Shown: piece after piece, positions 42,401 to 50,461 of the stretch | Layout of the letters: each line of letters opens with the position of its first letter | Position numbering within the stretch: position 1 is the stretch's first letter | Translations under genes and position numbers: made by a program | The notes under the pieces: model-generated | Database searches by the model: none | What the model was told of the DNA's origin: nothing | The model's input: the letters and a program-made list of their open reading frames with translations, nothing else | Source of the DNA: Micromonospora rubida | GTDB taxonomy: Bacteria > Actinomycetota > Actinomycetes > Mycobacteriales > Micromonosporaceae | DNA length: 64,000 nt | Direction: 5' to 3' | Assembly: GCF_009908295.1 (NCBI RefSeq) | Contig: NZ_JAAALO010000001.1 | Location: forward strand, 248,001-312,000

Positions 42401-44785
42401 GTGCTGGCGCAGGGCGGCGGCGACCTCCCCCGGTTCGATCCGGAAGCCGTTGACCTTCACCTGGTCGTCGAGCCGGCCCAGGTACGCCAGCCGCCCGTCG
42501 GCGTCGAAGCGCACCCGGTCGCCGGTGCGGTAGACCCGCTCTGCGCGCCCCGACGGCAGGGTCACCGTGACGAACCGGCGGGTGGTGGTCTCCGGGTCGC
42601 CGAGGTAGCCGTCGGCGAGCTGGGGGCCGCTGAGACACAGCTCGCCGGCCACCCCGGGCGGCAGCGGGCGGAGCTGCCCGTCGAGCACCCACGCCCCCAC
42701 CCCGGGCAGCGGCCGGCCGATGGTCGGCGCGGCCCCGGCGGTGATCTCGGCGGCGGTGGCGTCCACGGTGCACTCCGTCGGGCCGTACAGGTTGACCGCC
42801 CGCACCCCGGGCAGCCCGGCGAGGGCGTCCCACAGGTCGGGGGCGACCGCCTCGCCGCCGAGCAGCAGCAGCCCCGGCAGCCGGGTCCGGCCCGTGGCCA
42901 CCCCGTCGGCGGCGAGCAGGATGCGGAGCTGCGACGGGGTCAGGTCGAGCACGTCGACCCGGTTCTCCGCGAGCACGGCGGCCAGCTCGGCGCCGTCGCG
43001 GCGGGCCTCCTCCGGCACCAGGTACAGGGTTCGGCCGTGGCCGAGCTGGACGAGCTGTTTGATCGAGGCGTCGAAGGTCAGCGGGGCGTTCACCGCGACC
43101 CGAGCCCCGGCCGTGGTGCCGGCGTGCACGGTGCGTTCCAGGGCGTGCGCCAGGTGGGCGGCGGCACCGTGCGAGACCTGCACCGGGCGCGGGGCCCCGG
43201 TGGAGCCGGAGGTGAAGATGACGTACGCCGGGTCGGCCGGCCGGGAGGCGGGCACGGCGGCGGTGGCGGCGGTGGCCGCCAGCTCGGCGACGCCCACGGC
43301 CGGCACGTCCCCGACGGCCCGGTCGCCGAGCACCAGGCCGGCTTCGACCGCGCGGACCAGGGCGGCGAGCCGCTGCGCCGGGGCGGCCGGGTCCAGCGGC
43401 ACGTACACCGCGCCGGCCCGCAGCACGCCGAGGAACCCGACGACGGTGTCCCGGGACCGGGTGGCCAGCACGCCGACCCGCCGGCCGCCGTGCAGGCCGA
43501 GCTCGACCAGGCCGGCGGCGACCCTGGCGGACAGCTCGCGCAGCTCCCCGAAGGTGTACGCCCCGTCGGCGGCGACCACCGCCTCGGCGTCCGGGTCGGC
43601 GGCGGCGAGCCCGTCGTCGAGCAGCTCGGCGAGGGTGCGGGTGGGCGCGTCGGACGCGCTGCCGGCGGCCTCGACCAGCCAGCCCGCCTCGGCCGCGCCG
43701 AGCAGGGCCAGCGGGGTGCCGTCGGTCAGCGCTCCGGGCAGCGTGCCGAGGACGGCGAGCAGCCCGTCGCGCAGCGCCCGGCCGCCGGTCACCCGCAGGG
43801 TCACCGCGTCCGGGCCGCACACGGCGGTCAGGTGCGGGCCGGCGGGCGGCGCCGGGACGTCGACGTCCACGGCGGTGGCGCCGAGGCCGGCCAGGGTCGA
43901 CGGGTCGACGGCCGGCACGGCGGCGAAGCCGGCCACCACGTCGGAGTCGACGCCGACCGGCTCCAGCAGATGGAACGCCTCCTCGGCCGGGCGCTCCGCG
44001 ACGCGTACCTCGTCGAGGAGCTGCTTGGGCGCGGCCGGCAGGGGCAGGCCGAGCCGGACCGGCGCGTAGCCGCCCAGCGGCCCGACCACGGCGGCGGTCC
44101 CGTCGGCGTGCCGGCCGTCGGTCCACCGGGCAAGCACCAGATCGGCGTCGTCGGCCCCGGCGGGCGGCTCGGCGCGGCGGGACAGGGTCAGCGCCCACGC
44201 GGCGAGCAGCAGGCTGGGCACGCCCACCCCGGCGGCCTCGGCGGCGGCGGCCAGCGGGCCGAGCGGCACGTCCGCCTCCGCCGGCCCGTCGGCGTCGGCG
44301 TCGCCGTGCGGGGCGACCAGCCGGGCGGCCGGCGCGGCGGGGGCCGCCGACGGCTGCGCCTCCTGGCGCTCGCCGAGCTGCCACTCGGAGACGTCGAGGA
44401 ACTGCAACCCGTCCGGGTCGTCGGCGAGGCCCTGCCCGGCGTACGCGGCGGCCAGGTCGGCCAGCACCAGCCGCAGGCTCGCGGGGTCGGCGAGCAGCGG
44501 GGTGGCGGCCAGCTCCAGGGTGTCGTCGGTGAGGGTCACCGACAGCTCGCCGGCCGCGCCGACGGTGACCGAGCGGGCGTCGTCGACGTCCTGCAACGGC
44601 ACCCGCAGGCCGGGGTGGTGCACCAGGGTCAGCCGCAGCGCCTCGTGCCGGGCGACCACCGCGTCCACGGCGGCCTGCAGGCGCGCGGCGTCCAGGGGCC
44701 GGTCCAGGCGGACCTGGGCCCGGACCAGCTCCCGCGCGCCGGTGTAGGCGAGCCGCTGGACCGGGGAGAGTCGGTAACCGTTCAC
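39443..44785 (-). CDS. NRPS, C*-A(Glu)[FkbM methyltransferase]-PCP-C-PCP; AmbE-like
   Basis: A 1,780-residue NRPS. Domains: a condensation-like part (1-390) whose HHxxxDG site reads TPLLADP, hence presumed inactive; an A domain (about 400-1155) with FTSGSTGAP and pocket residues read as DAKDLGLVDK, close to the glutamate code; between motifs A8 and A10 an FkbM-type SAM methyltransferase (about 830-1090: IFDVGANIGMFSLFA, HAFEPVPSV, LLKIDVQRAEADVL); PCP with S1200; a C domain with intact H1415-H1416 (HHAVLDG); and a second PCP with S1740 lacking its own A domain. This layout and the Glu code match AmbE of Pseudomonas aeruginosa, apart from the missing TE. GTG 44785 overlaps the oxygenase stop by four bases. 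Inferred role: hold Glu while two oxygenases and the methyltransferase turn it into a methoxyvinylglycine-type residue. Confidence 0.93.
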   Translation of the reverse strand: MNGYRLSPVQRLAYTGARELVRAQVRLDRPLDAARLQAAVDAVVARHEALRLTLVHHPGLRVPLQDVDDARSVTVGAAGELSVTLTDDTLELAATPLLADPASLRLVLADLAAAYAGQGLADDPDGLQFLDVSEWQLGERQEAQPSAAPAAPAARLVAPHGDADADGPAEADVPLGPLAAAAEAAGVGVPSLLLAAWALTLSRRAEPPAGADDADLVLARWTDGRHADGTAAVVGPLGGYAPVRLGLPLPAAPKQLLDEVRVAERPAEEAFHLLEPVGVDSDVVAGFAAVPAVDPSTLAGLGATAVDVDVPAPPAGPHLTAVCGPDAVTLRVTGGRALRDGLLAVLGTLPGALTDGTPLALLGAAEAGWLVEAAGSASDAPTRTLAELLDDGLAAADPDAEAVVAADGAYTFGELRELSARVAAGLVELGLHGGRRVGVLATRSRDTVVGFLGVLRAGAVYVPLDPAAPAQRLAALVRAVEAGLVLGDRAVGDVPAVGVAELAATAATAAVPASRPADPAYVIFTSGSTGAPRPVQVSHGAAAHLAHALERTVHAGTTAGARVAVNAPLTFDASIKQLVQLGHGRTLYLVPEEARRDGAELAAVLAENRVDVLDLTPSQLRILLAADGVATGRTRLPGLLLLGGEAVAPDLWDALAGLPGVRAVNLYGPTECTVDATAAEITAGAAPTIGRPLPGVGAWVLDGQLRPLPPGVAGELCLSGPQLADGYLGDPETTTRRFVTVTLPSGRAERVYRTGDRVRFDADGRLAYLGRLDDQVKVNGFRIEPGEVAAALRQHPGVADAAVVARDDDGHGARLVGYVTPADAGATVDVDRVVGINPHETRYLYDEIFVQQVYLRDGVVLRQGATIFDVGANIGMFSLFAHAVCPDATIHAFEPVPSVADALRRNVAAFGVPATVHPYGLAAEPGQVSFTYYPGYAMMSGHAEYADPDAERAVIKRFLANERDRGEADRDTLLDRVDELLQERFAGDTLTVDVRPLSDVIDEVAPERIDLLKIDVQRAEADVLAGLHERHWPLVAQVAMEVHDGVGTPTEGRLDELIAFFEERGFDVVTRQDDLLVGTDRYTLHAVRPEYADDPRPVVTAPEPAGGEPLADRLAGWLADRLPAHLVPAAVVVLDALPLTRNGKLDRAALPAPELGRRSAGPQVAPANRAEEILVEAWREVLGVPTVGVTESFFALGGDSIRSIQMQVAANRRGLSFRLRDIFVHQSIRELVEHGEISLADPDAGSADAAGQPAAETPDAEAFVLLAAADRYRLPAGVVDAYPMTALQQGMLYHCELTGDPATYHNVTAHRIDAPLDADALRAAFAALVAAHPVLRTGFAPGGYAEPLQLVHADVPVEVPVRDLTGADEETRRARVDALIEAERTRPFDMARPPLVRLYALDEGADGFTLVVAEHHAVLDGWSLEAFVRALLADHDRRRAGRSAPAPATLPFRAYVAAERAALADPAARRFWLDGAGAAAPLLLGGPAPRITVTRRVPLEPAVTDRVTGAARAAGVPVKAYLLAVHLRALGETTGRDEVVSGLVVGGRPEGEGSDATLGLFLNTLPVTATLRDRPLAELAGDAWHVERSLMGHHRFPLAEIVRAGGTGPRFDSFFNYTHFHAAPDAAGPRIVASRGITVDVAFSLAVDVEVAPDTGRLALTLQYDGRRFDDDWADRLAGTFTRLLAADPTAPLPPVGSAEAVPTDARSRWSARVAGLWREVVGVAPRSDDTGFVAAGGDSLRALRLVAGLRQRYGSDLTLAEFVALDDFGALVDRMARHG

Positions 44786-45801
44786 ACCACGCTCCGGTTG
44801 ACGTAGAGGTCGGACATGGCGACCAGGATCTGCCGGTCGCCGGAGAAGGGCTCCCGGCCGTGGGTGGCGAGGAAGTTGTCCACCACCAGCACGTCGCCGC
44901 GCTGCCACGGGACGGAGACGGCGTGCTCGCGGTACAGGTCGCGGATGCCGGCGACCACCTCGTCGTCGATCGGGCTGCCGTCGCCGTGGTACGCGTTGCG
45001 GGGCAACCCCTCCGGCCCGTACTCGCGCAGCAGGGCGGCGGCCACCTCGGCCGGCAGGTTCGAGGAGTGGAACAGGTGGGCGTGGTTGAACCACACGGTC
45101 TCGCCGGTGCGCGGGTGGGTGGCGGTGGCCTGCCGGCGGGCGCGGGTGCGCAGCCCGTCGTCGCCGAGCCAGGTGAACTCGGTTGCCGACGCGGCGCAGT
45201 ACGCCTGCACCTCGGCCCGGTCGGTGGTCTGGAACGCCTCCTGCCAGGGCAGGTCCAGGTGCGGGCCGTAGTTGCGCACGTAGCACAGGCCGTCGCGGGT
45301 GAACCGCTCGCGCACCTGCGCCGGGATCCGTGGGGTCACCACCCGCTCGCTGGCCAGCGGGGTGGCCCCGCCGTCGCCGGTGGCCGGCTGGGCGCACCAG
45401 AAGTACAGGTGGGTGGGCCAGTTGTGCGAGTACGACATCTCGTGGTGCAGCGGGATCCACTGTTCGGCGTTGAACTCGGTGGAGGTGAACACCCGGTCGG
45501 CGACCTCGTTGCGGGGGGCGGCCCGCTCCAGGTAGCCGAGCAGGTCCGGGGTGACGGCGCGGGCGGCGCGGCTGAAGTCGTCGGGGCTGCCCACCTCGAA
45601 GCCGCGGAAGAAGACCGCGCCGTACGAGTCGAGGTCGCGCAGCAGCTCGTCGTGGCGCCCGGCGAGCCAGCCGGCGAGGTCGAGGTCCGGCACGGTGGCC
45701 TCGACCAGCAGCACGAACGTGTCGTCGACCAGCACCCGGCGGGTGACCGGCGCGGTGGCGGCGGAGGTCGTGCCGCGGCGGCGCGGTCCCGGCCCACTCA
45801 C
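44782..45801 (-). CDS. TauD/SyrP-like Fe(II)/2-oxoglutarate oxygenase, AmbD-like
   Basis: A 339-residue oxygenase. The iron ligands are H119-x-E121 in PLHHEMSYSHNW and H314 in NFLATHGREPF, with the 2-oxoglutarate Arg near R323. The facial triad uses Glu, as in SyrP, which hydroxylates carrier-bound Asp, and in AmbC/AmbD as far as I recall. GTG 45801 overlaps the upstream oxygenase stop by four bases. It is the second of two paralogous oxygenases directly upstream of the Glu NRPS, as ambC-ambD are before ambE. It probably hydroxylates the PCP-bound Glu at one of its side-chain carbons. Confidence 0.9.
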   Translation of the reverse strand: MSGPGPRRRGTTSAATAPVTRRVLVDDTFVLLVEATVPDLDLAGWLAGRHDELLRDLDSYGAVFFRGFEVGSPDDFSRAARAVTPDLLGYLERAAPRNEVADRVFTSTEFNAEQWIPLHHEMSYSHNWPTHLYFWCAQPATGDGGATPLASERVVTPRIPAQVRERFTRDGLCYVRNYGPHLDLPWQEAFQTTDRAEVQAYCAASATEFTWLGDDGLRTRARRQATATHPRTGETVWFNHAHLFHSSNLPAEVAAALLREYGPEGLPRNAYHGDGSPIDDEVVAGIRDLYREHAVSVPWQRGDVLVVDNFLATHGREPFSGDRQILVAMSDLYVNRSVV

Positions 45802-46895
45802 GACCGGTCCCCCGTTGTCGCCGTGCCTGCCGGGGCGGACGCGGCCCCGGGGACGGGCGTGGACACGGATGCCGCCTCGGGGGCGGCGAACGGGTCGGAC
45901 ATCGCGGTGAGAATCCGCCGGGGCGGCGTGAACGGCTCCCGGGCGTGCGCGGCGAGCATGTTCTCCACCAGCAGCACGTCCCCGCGCCGCCAGGGGAACG
46001 ACCGGGTCTCCGCCGCGTACGCGGCGCGCAGCTCGGCGAGCACGTCGTCGCCGATCGGCGTGCCGTCGCCGTACGCGGTCTGGTAGGGCAGGTCCTCCTC
46101 GGCCAACGCCCGGCGCAGCCCGGCGCTGACCTCCTCGGGCAGCGAGGTGACGTGGAAGAACAACGCGTGGTTGAACCAGGTGCGCTCCCCGGTGACCGGG
46201 TGCTCGCGTACCGCCGGGCGGACCTGCCGGGTGCGTAGCTGCTCGTCGCCGACCCACTGCGCCTCGATCGCCGACCGGGCGCAGTACGCCTCCACCTCGG
46301 CGCGGCTGTCGGTCTGGAACGCGGTCTGCCAGGACAGGCTGATCCCGGGCAGGTAGTTGCGCTGGTAGCGGACCCCGCCCCGGCGCTCGAACTCCGCGAC
46401 GGTGGCCGGGCTCAGCCGGGCCAGCACCCGCCGGCTGTCCGCCAGCGGGGTACGCCCGCCCGCAGCCGGCTCGGTCTCGCAGAAGAACACGATCCGCAGC
46501 GGCCAGTTCAGCGTGTACGACTGCTCGTTGTGCAGCACGATCGGCTGGTCAGCGGGGTGCTCGGTGGAGGTGTAGACGCCCTCGGTCACCTCGCTGCGCG
46601 GCGAGGAGCGCTCGCCGTAGCTGAGCACGTCCCCGGAGAGGGCGGCCATCGCGGTGCGGAAGTCGGCGGCATCGGCCACGGCGAAGCCCCGGAACAGGAC
46701 GGCGGCGTGCCGCCGGGCCAACTCGTCGACGGTGGCCCGGTTGCCGGCCAGCCAGGTCGCCAGGTCAAGGTCGGGCAGGTTGGCCTGGACGAGGACCGGC
46801 AGCGGCCCGCCCGGCCAGTCGGGACGTACGTCGACCAGGGCTCGTTCCCGGTTGCGGCGCGGGATCACCGGCGCCACCCGGATCTGCTCAGTCAT
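45798..46895 (-). CDS. TauD/SyrP-like Fe(II)/2-oxoglutarate oxygenase, AmbC-like
   Basis: A 365-residue oxygenase. The iron ligands are H122-x-E124 in VLHNEQSYTLNW and H317 in MLAAHAREPF, with R326/R327 as the 2-oxoglutarate anchor. About 30 extra Ala/Thr/Pro residues close the protein. It is a clear paralogue of the next gene (shared GYGAVFFRGF-, WQ-AFQT- and WFNHA-type segments), but the two differ enough to act on different positions. ATG 46895 overlaps the Ala NRPS stop (ATGA). Confidence 0.9.
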   Translation of the reverse strand: MTEQIRVAPVIPRRNRERALVDVRPDWPGGPLPVLVQANLPDLDLATWLAGNRATVDELARRHAAVLFRGFAVADAADFRTAMAALSGDVLSYGERSSPRSEVTEGVYTSTEHPADQPIVLHNEQSYTLNWPLRIVFFCETEPAAGGRTPLADSRRVLARLSPATVAEFERRGGVRYQRNYLPGISLSWQTAFQTDSRAEVEAYCARSAIEAQWVGDEQLRTRQVRPAVREHPVTGERTWFNHALFFHVTSLPEEVSAGLRRALAEEDLPYQTAYGDGTPIGDDVLAELRAAYAAETRSFPWRRGDVLLVENMLAAHAREPFTPPRRILTAMSDPFAAPEAASVSTPVPGAASAPAGTATTGDRS

Positions 46896-49800
46896 CTCTC
46901 GTTCCCCCAAGGGCCATCGACACACTCGGCGAGGCTGCGCTGCGGGTCGATGGCCGCCCGGCGCAGCACCTCGGTGAAGCGGCGGTGCCACGCGGTGACG
47001 CGCCCGCCGTCGAACAGGTCGGTGCGGTAGGTCCAGAGCGCTTCCAGGTCGCCCCGGCGCTCGTCCAGCCAGAGGGTCAGGTCCAGCCGGGCGGCGTCCG
47101 GCGCGAGTTCCACGCCGGCGAAGTCCAGCCCCCAGGAGCCGTTCCAGGCCGCCGCCGGGGCGTTCTGCACGCCGAAGGCGACCTGGACGAGAGGGCTGCG
47201 GTGCGGGTGGCGGGCCGGGCGCAGCCGCTCCACCACGGCGTCGAACGGCACATCCTGGCGGGCGGCGGCGGACAGGGCGGCGGCGCGGGCCTCGGCGAGC
47301 AGGTCGGCGAAGGACCGGCCCGGCGCGGGGCGCAGCCGCAGCGGCATGGTGTTGACGAAGCAGCCGAGGCTCTCCTCGGCCGGCACGCTGGTCCGGCCGG
47401 CGAAGGCGGTGCCGACGAGCAGGTCCGTGCGCCCGGTTCCCGAGCCGAGCAGGGTGGCGAAGGCCGCCAGGCCGACCATGTAGAGGCTGGCCCGGTGCGC
47501 CCGGGCGAGCCGCCGGACGGCGTCGGCGGTGTCGGGGTCTACCGGGACGCGCAGGCTGGCCCCGTCGGGCCGGTCCGTGGCCCCGGTTCCCCGCCCTGCG
47601 GTCGGCCGAGCGGTCGGGCCCCCGGTCGGTCGCACGGTCGGCTCCCCGGTCGGCCGAGCGGTCGGGCCCTCGGTCGGTCGGGTGGCGTCGGGGGTGGCCG
47701 GCGCGGCGGCGAGGTCGAGCAGGGTGGGCGCGCCACGCAGCCCGGCGACGACCTCGTCGAGGGCCCGGCGGCCAGCCGGGCCGGCCAGCCAGTCCCGCTG
47801 CGCCACCGCGAACCCCGCCGGGCCGGGCGCGGGGTGGGCGGGCCAGGGCGGCCGGGGCCGGGCGACCCGCACGGCAGCCTCACGCTCGCTGTCGTAGCAG
47901 CGGCCGAGATCGCGGACGAGGACGCTGAACGACCAGTCGTCGCAGACGATGTGGTGGGCGACCAGCAGCAGCGCGAAGCGCCGCCGACCGTCGCCGACCA
48001 GGTGGGCGCGCAGCAGCGGCCCGGCGGCCAGGTCCATCGGGGTGCGGGCGCTGGTCGCGGCGATCCGGGCGACCCGCTCGGCCAACGGCACCCCGGGCAG
48101 AGGCGCCTCGATGACCAACTCCACCTGCGGGTCGTCGTGCACCCGCTGGACCGGGCCGGCCGCGGAGCCGGGGAAGACGGTGCGCAGCGCGGGATGCCGG
48201 GCGACCACCCGGCGCAGGGCCCGGGCCAGCGCCGCCCGGTCCACGGGCCCGCGCAGCTCGACCACGTAGGACACCAGGTACGAGGGGTCGGCGGGGTCGA
48301 GCTGGTGCAGGAACCACAGCCGACGTTGCGCCGCCGACAGCGGCGCGTCCCCGTCCCCCGTCGTCCCGGCGACCGGCCCGTCCCCGGTGGCGGCTGACCG
48401 TCCGGCGGTGGCCGAACCGGTGGCCGTGGCGGGGCCGGTCGCCGTCCCGTCCCGCGTCGGCCGGTTTCCCGTGGCCATCGGCGCGTCCCCGGCGGTCGCC
48501 GGCCCGTCCCCCGGGCCACCGGGACGGCCGGGGGCGGCGAGGTGGGCGGCGAGGGCGGCCACCGTGGGGTGGTCGAAGAGCGCGGCCGGCGGCACCGGCA
48601 CGCCGGTCGCGGCGGTGAGCCGGGCCGCGCACCGCACCGCCAGCAGGGAATCGCCGCCGAGGTCGAAGAAGTCGGCGTCCGGCCCGGTGACCGGCACCCC
48701 GAGCACGTCGCGCCACACGGCGGCCACCTCGCCGGCCGGGCCGGCGTCGCCCCCGTCGAAATCGGCCAAGGCGGGAGCGGCGTCGGGATCGTCCCAGGTC
48801 GGCGCCGGTAGGGCCGCCCGGTCGGTCTTGCCGCTCGGCGTGGTGGGCATCCGGTCCAACCAGACCACCACGGCCGGCACCATGGGTGCGGGCAGCCGCT
48901 CGCGCAGCCGGGCCGGCACGTCGTCGCGGCGCTGGCCGACCAGGTAGCCGACCAGCACCGGGTCGCCGCTCGGCCCGGTCCGCACCGCCGCGGCGGCCTC
49001 GCGTACGCCGGGCAGTGCGGCGAGGGCGGCACCGACCTCGCCCAGCTCGATCCGGTGTCCGCGCAGCTTCACCTGGTCGTCGAGGCGGCCGAGGAACTCC
49101 AGTTGCCCGTCGGGGCGCAGCCGCACCCGGTCCCCGGTGCGGTACATCCGGTCGCCGGGGCGGAACGGGTCGTCGAGGAAACGGGCCGCCGTCTCCTCGG
49201 GGCGGCCGAGGTAGCCCCGGGCCAGGCCGGCGCCGGCCAGGTACAACTCGCCGGGGGCCCCGGACGGAACGGGCAGGCCGTCGGTGTCGAGCACGTACGT
49301 CCGGGTGTGCGGCAGCGGCCGGCCGATCGGCGGCACTGTCCCGTCGGCGGTGACCTCCGCCCAGGTCGAGTAGGTGGTGTCCTCGGACGGGCCGTACAGG
49401 TTGAGCAGCCGGCGCACCCCCGGGCGGGCCCGGACCCGGGCGGCGAGGGCGGCGGTCAGCGGCTCGCCGGCCAGGCAGACGGTGCGCACGCCGGCCGGCA
49501 GGGCGTCGGCGGCGAGCAGCTCGCTCATCGCCGAGGGGACGGTGTTGACCAGGGTGACCGGCAGCCGGGCGGCGTCCGGCGCGGCGAGCGCGAGGACGGT
49601 GTCGACCAGCACGACCCTCCCGCCCCAGCAGAGCGGCCCGAATATCTCGAAGATCGACAGGTCGAAGCAGACGCTGGTGGCGGCGAGCATGCCGCCGAGT
49701 TCCTCGTCGGCGAAGGCGGACCGGGTCCAGTGCATCAGCACCGACGCGGAGCGGTGCTCGACGGCCACGCCCTTGGGGCGGCCGGTGGAGCCGGACGTGT

Positions 49801-50314
49801 AGATCACGTAGGCCAGGTCGGACGGTGCGCCGCCGACGTCCGGACGGCCGGCCGGCTGGTCGGCGAGGTCGAGGGCGTCCAGCGGCAGCGCCGCCTCGCC
49901 GAACCGGTCGGCGAGGCCGGAGCGGGTGAGCACCACCCGGGCACCGGAGTCCTCGGTCATGAACGCCACCCGGGCCGGCGGGTACGCCGGGTCGAGCGGC
50001 ACGTACGCCGCGCCGGCCTTGAGCACGGCGAGCAGCGCGACGACCAAATCCACGTCGCGGGTGAGGCAGACGCCGACCCGGTCCTGCCCGGTGACGCCCC
50101 GGGCGAGCAGGGCCCGGGCGAGCCGGTTGGCGGACTCGTCGAGTTGGCGATAGGTCAGCGAGCGGTCGCCGTGGCGCACCGCCTCAGCGTCGGGGGTCCG
50201 TTCCACCTGGGACTCGACCATCCGGTGCAGACAGTCGACGATGACCGGGATGCCGGAGGCGCGGGGAGTGATGGACCGGCGGACCGGGCCGGTGGGCCGG
50301 ACGGAGGTGGTCAC
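46892..50314 (-). CDS. NRPS, A(Ala)-PCP-C; AmbB-like
   Basis: A 1,140-residue NRPS that starts directly with an A domain (25-520), having IYTSGSTGRPKG and LYGPSEDTTY and pocket residues read as DLFNCALTYK, one change from a known alanine code. A PCP with S556 (LGGDS) and a C domain (660-1120) with HHIVCDD at H787-H788 follow. The C domain carries a Pro/Thr/Arg repeat insertion (near 47575-47690). A-PCP-C with Ala is the layout of AmbB, which in Pseudomonas loads Ala on its own carrier and on the last carrier of AmbE. GTG 50314 has GGGCGGGA upstream. It is the first gene of the operon, next to a 524-bp control region. Confidence 0.92.
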   Translation of the reverse strand: MTTSVRPTGPVRRSITPRASGIPVIVDCLHRMVESQVERTPDAEAVRHGDRSLTYRQLDESANRLARALLARGVTGQDRVGVCLTRDVDLVVALLAVLKAGAAYVPLDPAYPPARVAFMTEDSGARVVLTRSGLADRFGEAALPLDALDLADQPAGRPDVGGAPSDLAYVIYTSGSTGRPKGVAVEHRSASVLMHWTRSAFADEELGGMLAATSVCFDLSIFEIFGPLCWGGRVVLVDTVLALAAPDAARLPVTLVNTVPSAMSELLAADALPAGVRTVCLAGEPLTAALAARVRARPGVRRLLNLYGPSEDTTYSTWAEVTADGTVPPIGRPLPHTRTYVLDTDGLPVPSGAPGELYLAGAGLARGYLGRPEETAARFLDDPFRPGDRMYRTGDRVRLRPDGQLEFLGRLDDQVKLRGHRIELGEVGAALAALPGVREAAAAVRTGPSGDPVLVGYLVGQRRDDVPARLRERLPAPMVPAVVVWLDRMPTTPSGKTDRAALPAPTWDDPDAAPALADFDGGDAGPAGEVAAVWRDVLGVPVTGPDADFFDLGGDSLLAVRCAARLTAATGVPVPPAALFDHPTVAALAAHLAAPGRPGGPGDGPATAGDAPMATGNRPTRDGTATGPATATGSATAGRSAATGDGPVAGTTGDGDAPLSAAQRRLWFLHQLDPADPSYLVSYVVELRGPVDRAALARALRRVVARHPALRTVFPGSAAGPVQRVHDDPQVELVIEAPLPGVPLAERVARIAATSARTPMDLAAGPLLRAHLVGDGRRRFALLLVAHHIVCDDWSFSVLVRDLGRCYDSEREAAVRVARPRPPWPAHPAPGPAGFAVAQRDWLAGPAGRRALDEVVAGLRGAPTLLDLAAAPATPDATRPTEGPTARPTGEPTVRPTGGPTARPTAGRGTGATDRPDGASLRVPVDPDTADAVRRLARAHRASLYMVGLAAFATLLGSGTGRTDLLVGTAFAGRTSVPAEESLGCFVNTMPLRLRPAPGRSFADLLAEARAAALSAAARQDVPFDAVVERLRPARHPHRSPLVQVAFGVQNAPAAAWNGSWGLDFAGVELAPDAARLDLTLWLDERRGDLEALWTYRTDLFDGGRVTAWHRRFTEVLRRAAIDPQRSLAECVDGPWGNER

Positions 50315-50390
50315 TCCCGCCCGCGATTCGTCGTACGCATGCAGCCAGACACCGAACGCCCCCCAAGGATCGTGACGGTACGTGTGCTCC

Positions 50391-50420
50391 GGATTACCCC
50401 TCGGCAGGTCAGCGCCTCAA
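50391..50420 (-). promoter_or_regulatory. Candidate promoter of the NRPS operon
   Basis: On the minus strand TTGAGG (50420-50415) and TAATCC (50396-50391) are 18 bp apart and point toward GTG 50314, leaving a leader of about 70 bases. It is the best sigma-70-like pair in this gap, but the match is moderate. Confidence 0.4.
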
Positions 50421-50443
50421 GGCCTTCACGCTGTGCTACTTAA

Positions 50444-50461
50444 AGCGATCAATTGATCGCT
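50444..50461. promoter_or_regulatory. Perfect 18-bp palindrome, likely operator
   Basis: AGCGATCAATTGATCGCT is a perfect palindrome in locally AT-rich DNA. It lies 24 bp upstream of the candidate -35 box and 130 bp upstream of the first NRPS gene. Its size and symmetry suit a dimeric regulator acting on the operon. The regulator is not in the window. Confidence 0.6.

Noticed and set aside
39308..44806. Plus-strand open frame of 1,832 codons antisense to the Glu NRPS
   Set aside because: Same reason: low-complexity translation, no start signal, perfect NRPS motifs on the other strand.
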